Source of the DNA: Eubacteriales Family XIII. Incertae Sedis bacterium
GTDB lineage: Bacteria > Bacillota > Clostridia > Peptostreptococcales > Anaerovoracaceae
Reading direction: 5' to 3'
DNA: 6,430 nt
Assembly (NCBI GenBank): GCA_031272745.1
Contig: JAISTF010000230.1
Coordinates: 1 to 6,430, forward strand
The translations under genes were made by a program, and so were the position numbers. The notes beneath the pieces were generated by a model that was not told where the DNA came from, did not search any database, and saw only the letters and a program-made list of their open reading frames with translations. This document shows positions 4,934 through 6,430 of this stretch, one piece after another (the stretch's first letter is position 1; every line of letters begins with the position of its first letter).

Positions 4934-4962
4934 TTGCGTTCTCACGGCTTTCGTGCTACTAT
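4934..4962 (+). promoter_or_regulatory. Candidate promoter of the flavodiiron protein gene
   Basis: TTGCGT (4934-4939) and TACTAT (4957-4962) are separated by exactly 17 bp and lie in the 69-base gap after the hydrolase gene. The -35 box matches 3 of 6 and the -10 box 4 of 6 consensus bases, so the site is moderate. Transcription would start near 4969, giving a leader of about 24 bases that still contains AAAGGAGG (4980-4987). No operator-like inverted repeat is evident. Confidence 0.5.
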
Positions 4963-4992
4963 GAAGAGGCGTGATGAACAAAGGAGGCAGAT

Positions 4993-6207
4993 ATGCTATC
5001 GAAACAATTGACGGACGATTTCTGGTGGGTCGGCAATCTCGACCCCGACCTGCGCGTGTTCGACATCGTGATGCACACGGACCACGGCACGAGCTACAAC
5101 AGCTACATCCTCAAAGGCGCGGAGAAGACGGTGCTGTTTGAGGCGGCGAAGGAGCCATTCTACGACATTTACATCAAGAAGATCGAGGAGGTCTGTCCGG
5201 TCACGGACATCGACATCCTCGTCGTCGACCATACGGAGCCGGACCACACGGGGACGATCGAGCGGATGCTTGACCTCAATCCCGACATGCAGATTCTCGG
5301 CACGATGGGCGCGATGAATTTCCTGAAGGAAGTCACAAACCGCGAATTCAACGGGCAGGCCGTGAAGGACGGCGACGCGGTCGACATCGGCGGGCGGACG
5401 CTGCGCTTCATCACGGCGCCGAACCTGCACTGGCCGGACACGATGTTCACGTACATCCCCGAGGAAGGCATCCTCGTGACCTGCGACGCGTTCGGCGCGC
5501 ATTACTCCTATGAGGGCGTCGTCAACGACGAGCACATCGACAAAGAGGCGCTCATGAAGACGACGATCTACTACTTCGACAACATCATGGGGCCGTTCAA
5601 GGAGGACGTCGTGCGCGCGTGCGACAAGATTCGGGATCTCGACATCCGCATCGTCGCCAACGGCCACGGCCCCGTGCTCACGAACAACCCGCGCGAGATG
5701 ATCGACCTCTACCGCTCGTGGGCGGCCGCGAAGACGAAGTATGAGAAGAAGACCGTCGTCATCCCCTACGTCTCGGCCTACGGCTACACGAAGAAGATCG
5801 CCGACGCGATCAAGGAAGGCATCCAGCAGGCCGGCGACATCGACGTGAAATTTTACGATATGGTCTACTCGGACTCCGCCGAGGTGCTCGGCGCGATCGG
5901 CCGCGCGGACGGCTTCCTGCTTGGGACGCCGACGATCGTCGGCGAGGCGCTGCCGCCCATCTGGGACATCGCGACGCGGCTGAGCGCGAAGGAAGTCGGC
6001 GGCAAGCTCGCGGGCTGCTTCGGCTCCTACGGCTGGAGCGGCGAAGGCGTGCCGCACATCGTCGAACGGCTGAAGCAGGTGAAGGCCAACCTCGTCGGCG
6101 AAGGCCTGCGCTTCCGGTTCAAGCCGGACGAGGCGCAGCTCGCGGAAGCGGCCGCGTACGGCAAGCAGTTCGGCCTCGCGGTGCTCGAGGCGGATTTGAA
6201 GAAATAA
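4993..6207 (+). CDS. fprA: Class A flavodiiron protein (FprA-type O2/NO reductase)
   Basis: A cytoplasmic enzyme of 404 residues, the usual size for two-domain flavodiiron proteins. The family reduces O2 to water or NO to N2O with electrons from rubredoxin or another donor, protecting anaerobes. The metallo-beta-lactamase-like domain (about 1-250) has all six expected diiron ligands: His80, Glu82, Asp84 (HTEPDH), His146 (NLHWPD), Asp165 (TCDAFGAH) and His225 (NGHGP). The flavodoxin domain (about 254-404) binds FMN through SAYGYT (261-266), GTPTIVGEALPP (311-322) and FGSYGWSGEG (343-352). There is no fused rubredoxin or flavin-reductase domain, so a separate electron donor is needed, and none is seen in the window. 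AAAGGAGG at 4980-4987 is five bases before the ATG. O2 versus NO preference cannot be read from sequence. Confidence 0.95.
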   Translation: MLSKQLTDDFWWVGNLDPDLRVFDIVMHTDHGTSYNSYILKGAEKTVLFEAAKEPFYDIYIKKIEEVCPVTDIDILVVDHTEPDHTGTIERMLDLNPDMQILGTMGAMNFLKEVTNREFNGQAVKDGDAVDIGGRTLRFITAPNLHWPDTMFTYIPEEGILVTCDAFGAHYSYEGVVNDEHIDKEALMKTTIYYFDNIMGPFKEDVVRACDKIRDLDIRIVANGHGPVLTNNPREMIDLYRSWAAAKTKYEKKTVVIPYVSAYGYTKKIADAIKEGIQQAGDIDVKFYDMVYSDSAEVLGAIGRADGFLLGTPTIVGEALPPIWDIATRLSAKEVGGKLAGCFGSYGWSGEGVPHIVERLKQVKANLVGEGLRFRFKPDEAQLAEAAAYGKQFGLAVLEADLKK

Positions 6208-6219
6208 TGCAGGTGCTGC

Positions 6220-6430
6220 ATGGCTGCCGCGCGGGAGTTTGACGCAATCATCATCGGCGGCGGGGCGTCGGGCCTCGCCGCTGCTGTTACGTATCTGCGG
6301 CGCGCGGGCGCAGGGTCGCTGCTGCTGTTGGAAGCGAAGGAAGAGTGCGGGCGCAAGCTGCTCGCGACGGGCAACGGGCGCTGCAACGTGAGCAACCTGT
6401 CGGCCGAGGGGTACGAGGAGATCAAGGCGT
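6220..6430 (+). CDS. HI0933/BaiN-family FAD-dependent oxidoreductase (5' part, runs off the right edge)
   Basis: Seventy codons are visible. After MAAAREFDA comes the Rossmann FAD-binding motif IIIGGGASGLAAA (residues 10-22), then LLLLEAKEECGRKLLATGNG and RCNVSN. The K-L-x-x-T-G-N-G-R-C-N segment is diagnostic of the HI0933/YhiN group, annotated as aminoacetone oxidase or BaiN/RdsA-like NAD(P)/FAD oxidoreductases. The physiological substrate is uncertain for most members. The ATG at 6220 has AGGTG at 6211-6215. An ATG at 6207 overlapping the previous stop is in another frame. It follows the flavodiiron gene by 12 bases and is probably co-transcribed with it. The full family length is about 400 residues, so most of the gene lies beyond the window. 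Confidence 0.88.
   Translation, partial: MAAAREFDAIIIGGGASGLAAAVTYLRRAGAGSLLLLEAKEECGRKLLATGNGRCNVSNLSAEGYEEIKA

Noticed and set aside
4909..4935. Possible terminator after the hydrolase gene (AAGAAGC pairing with GCTTTTT)
   Set aside because: The stem is A/U-rich, includes a G-U pair, has a 13-base loop and uses the T run inside the stem, so it is not a convincing intrinsic terminator.

Overview
The window looks like a chromosomal segment of a high-G+C, probably anaerobic member of the Bacillota (clostridial type). The supporting signs are strong AGGAGG-type ribosome binding sites, the gene order rpmG-secE-nusG-rplK-rplA-rplJ-rplL, a recognisable L10 leader RNA with an attenuator, a short four-cysteine L33, a one-membrane-segment SecE, and a flavodiiron oxygen/NO reductase typical of anaerobes. 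The assignment below phylum is inference, and Negativicutes or another high-G+C lineage cannot be excluded.

Layout. Positions 1-285 form the intergenic region. It holds the first nine codons of a minus-strand gene at the left edge, and a strong plus-strand promoter (TTGACA, 17-bp G-rich spacer, extended -10) at 190-218. The expected transcript begins almost at once with a strong hairpin (223-256). Positions 286-2685 are rpmG, secE, nusG, rplK and rplA, tightly packed and read as one unit. Positions 2686-2812 hold the L10 leader, with a 13-bp terminator hairpin and two alternative hairpins that would compete with it. Positions 2813-3963 are rplJ and rplL, the L10 and L7/L12 proteins of the ribosomal stalk. 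L10 carries an unusual tail of about 85 residues, acidic and rich in Ala, Pro and Glu.

Immediately after rplL, where rpoB is found in most bacteria, a cytoplasmic alpha/beta hydrolase begins on the base following the rplL stop codon (3964-4923). A new promoter candidate (4934-4962) precedes a complete class A flavodiiron protein (4993-6207). Twelve bases later comes the start of an HI0933/BaiN-type FAD oxidoreductase that runs off the right edge.

How the genes work together. The first block supplies ribosome parts (L33, L11, L1, L10, L12), a core subunit of the protein export channel (SecE) and a transcription elongation factor (NusG). L10-L12 supply is probably set by feedback through the leader RNA. 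The second block is metabolic: an esterase-like hydrolase that may be co-transcribed with the stalk genes, then a separately promoted flavoenzyme pair linked to oxygen or NO detoxification and redox chemistry. I found no mobile element, CRISPR array, tRNA or rRNA. No wholly new system is evident. The features most worth a second look are the three-hairpin L10 leader, the long acidic L10 tail, the missing rpoB junction, and the architecture of the rpmG promoter and leader.
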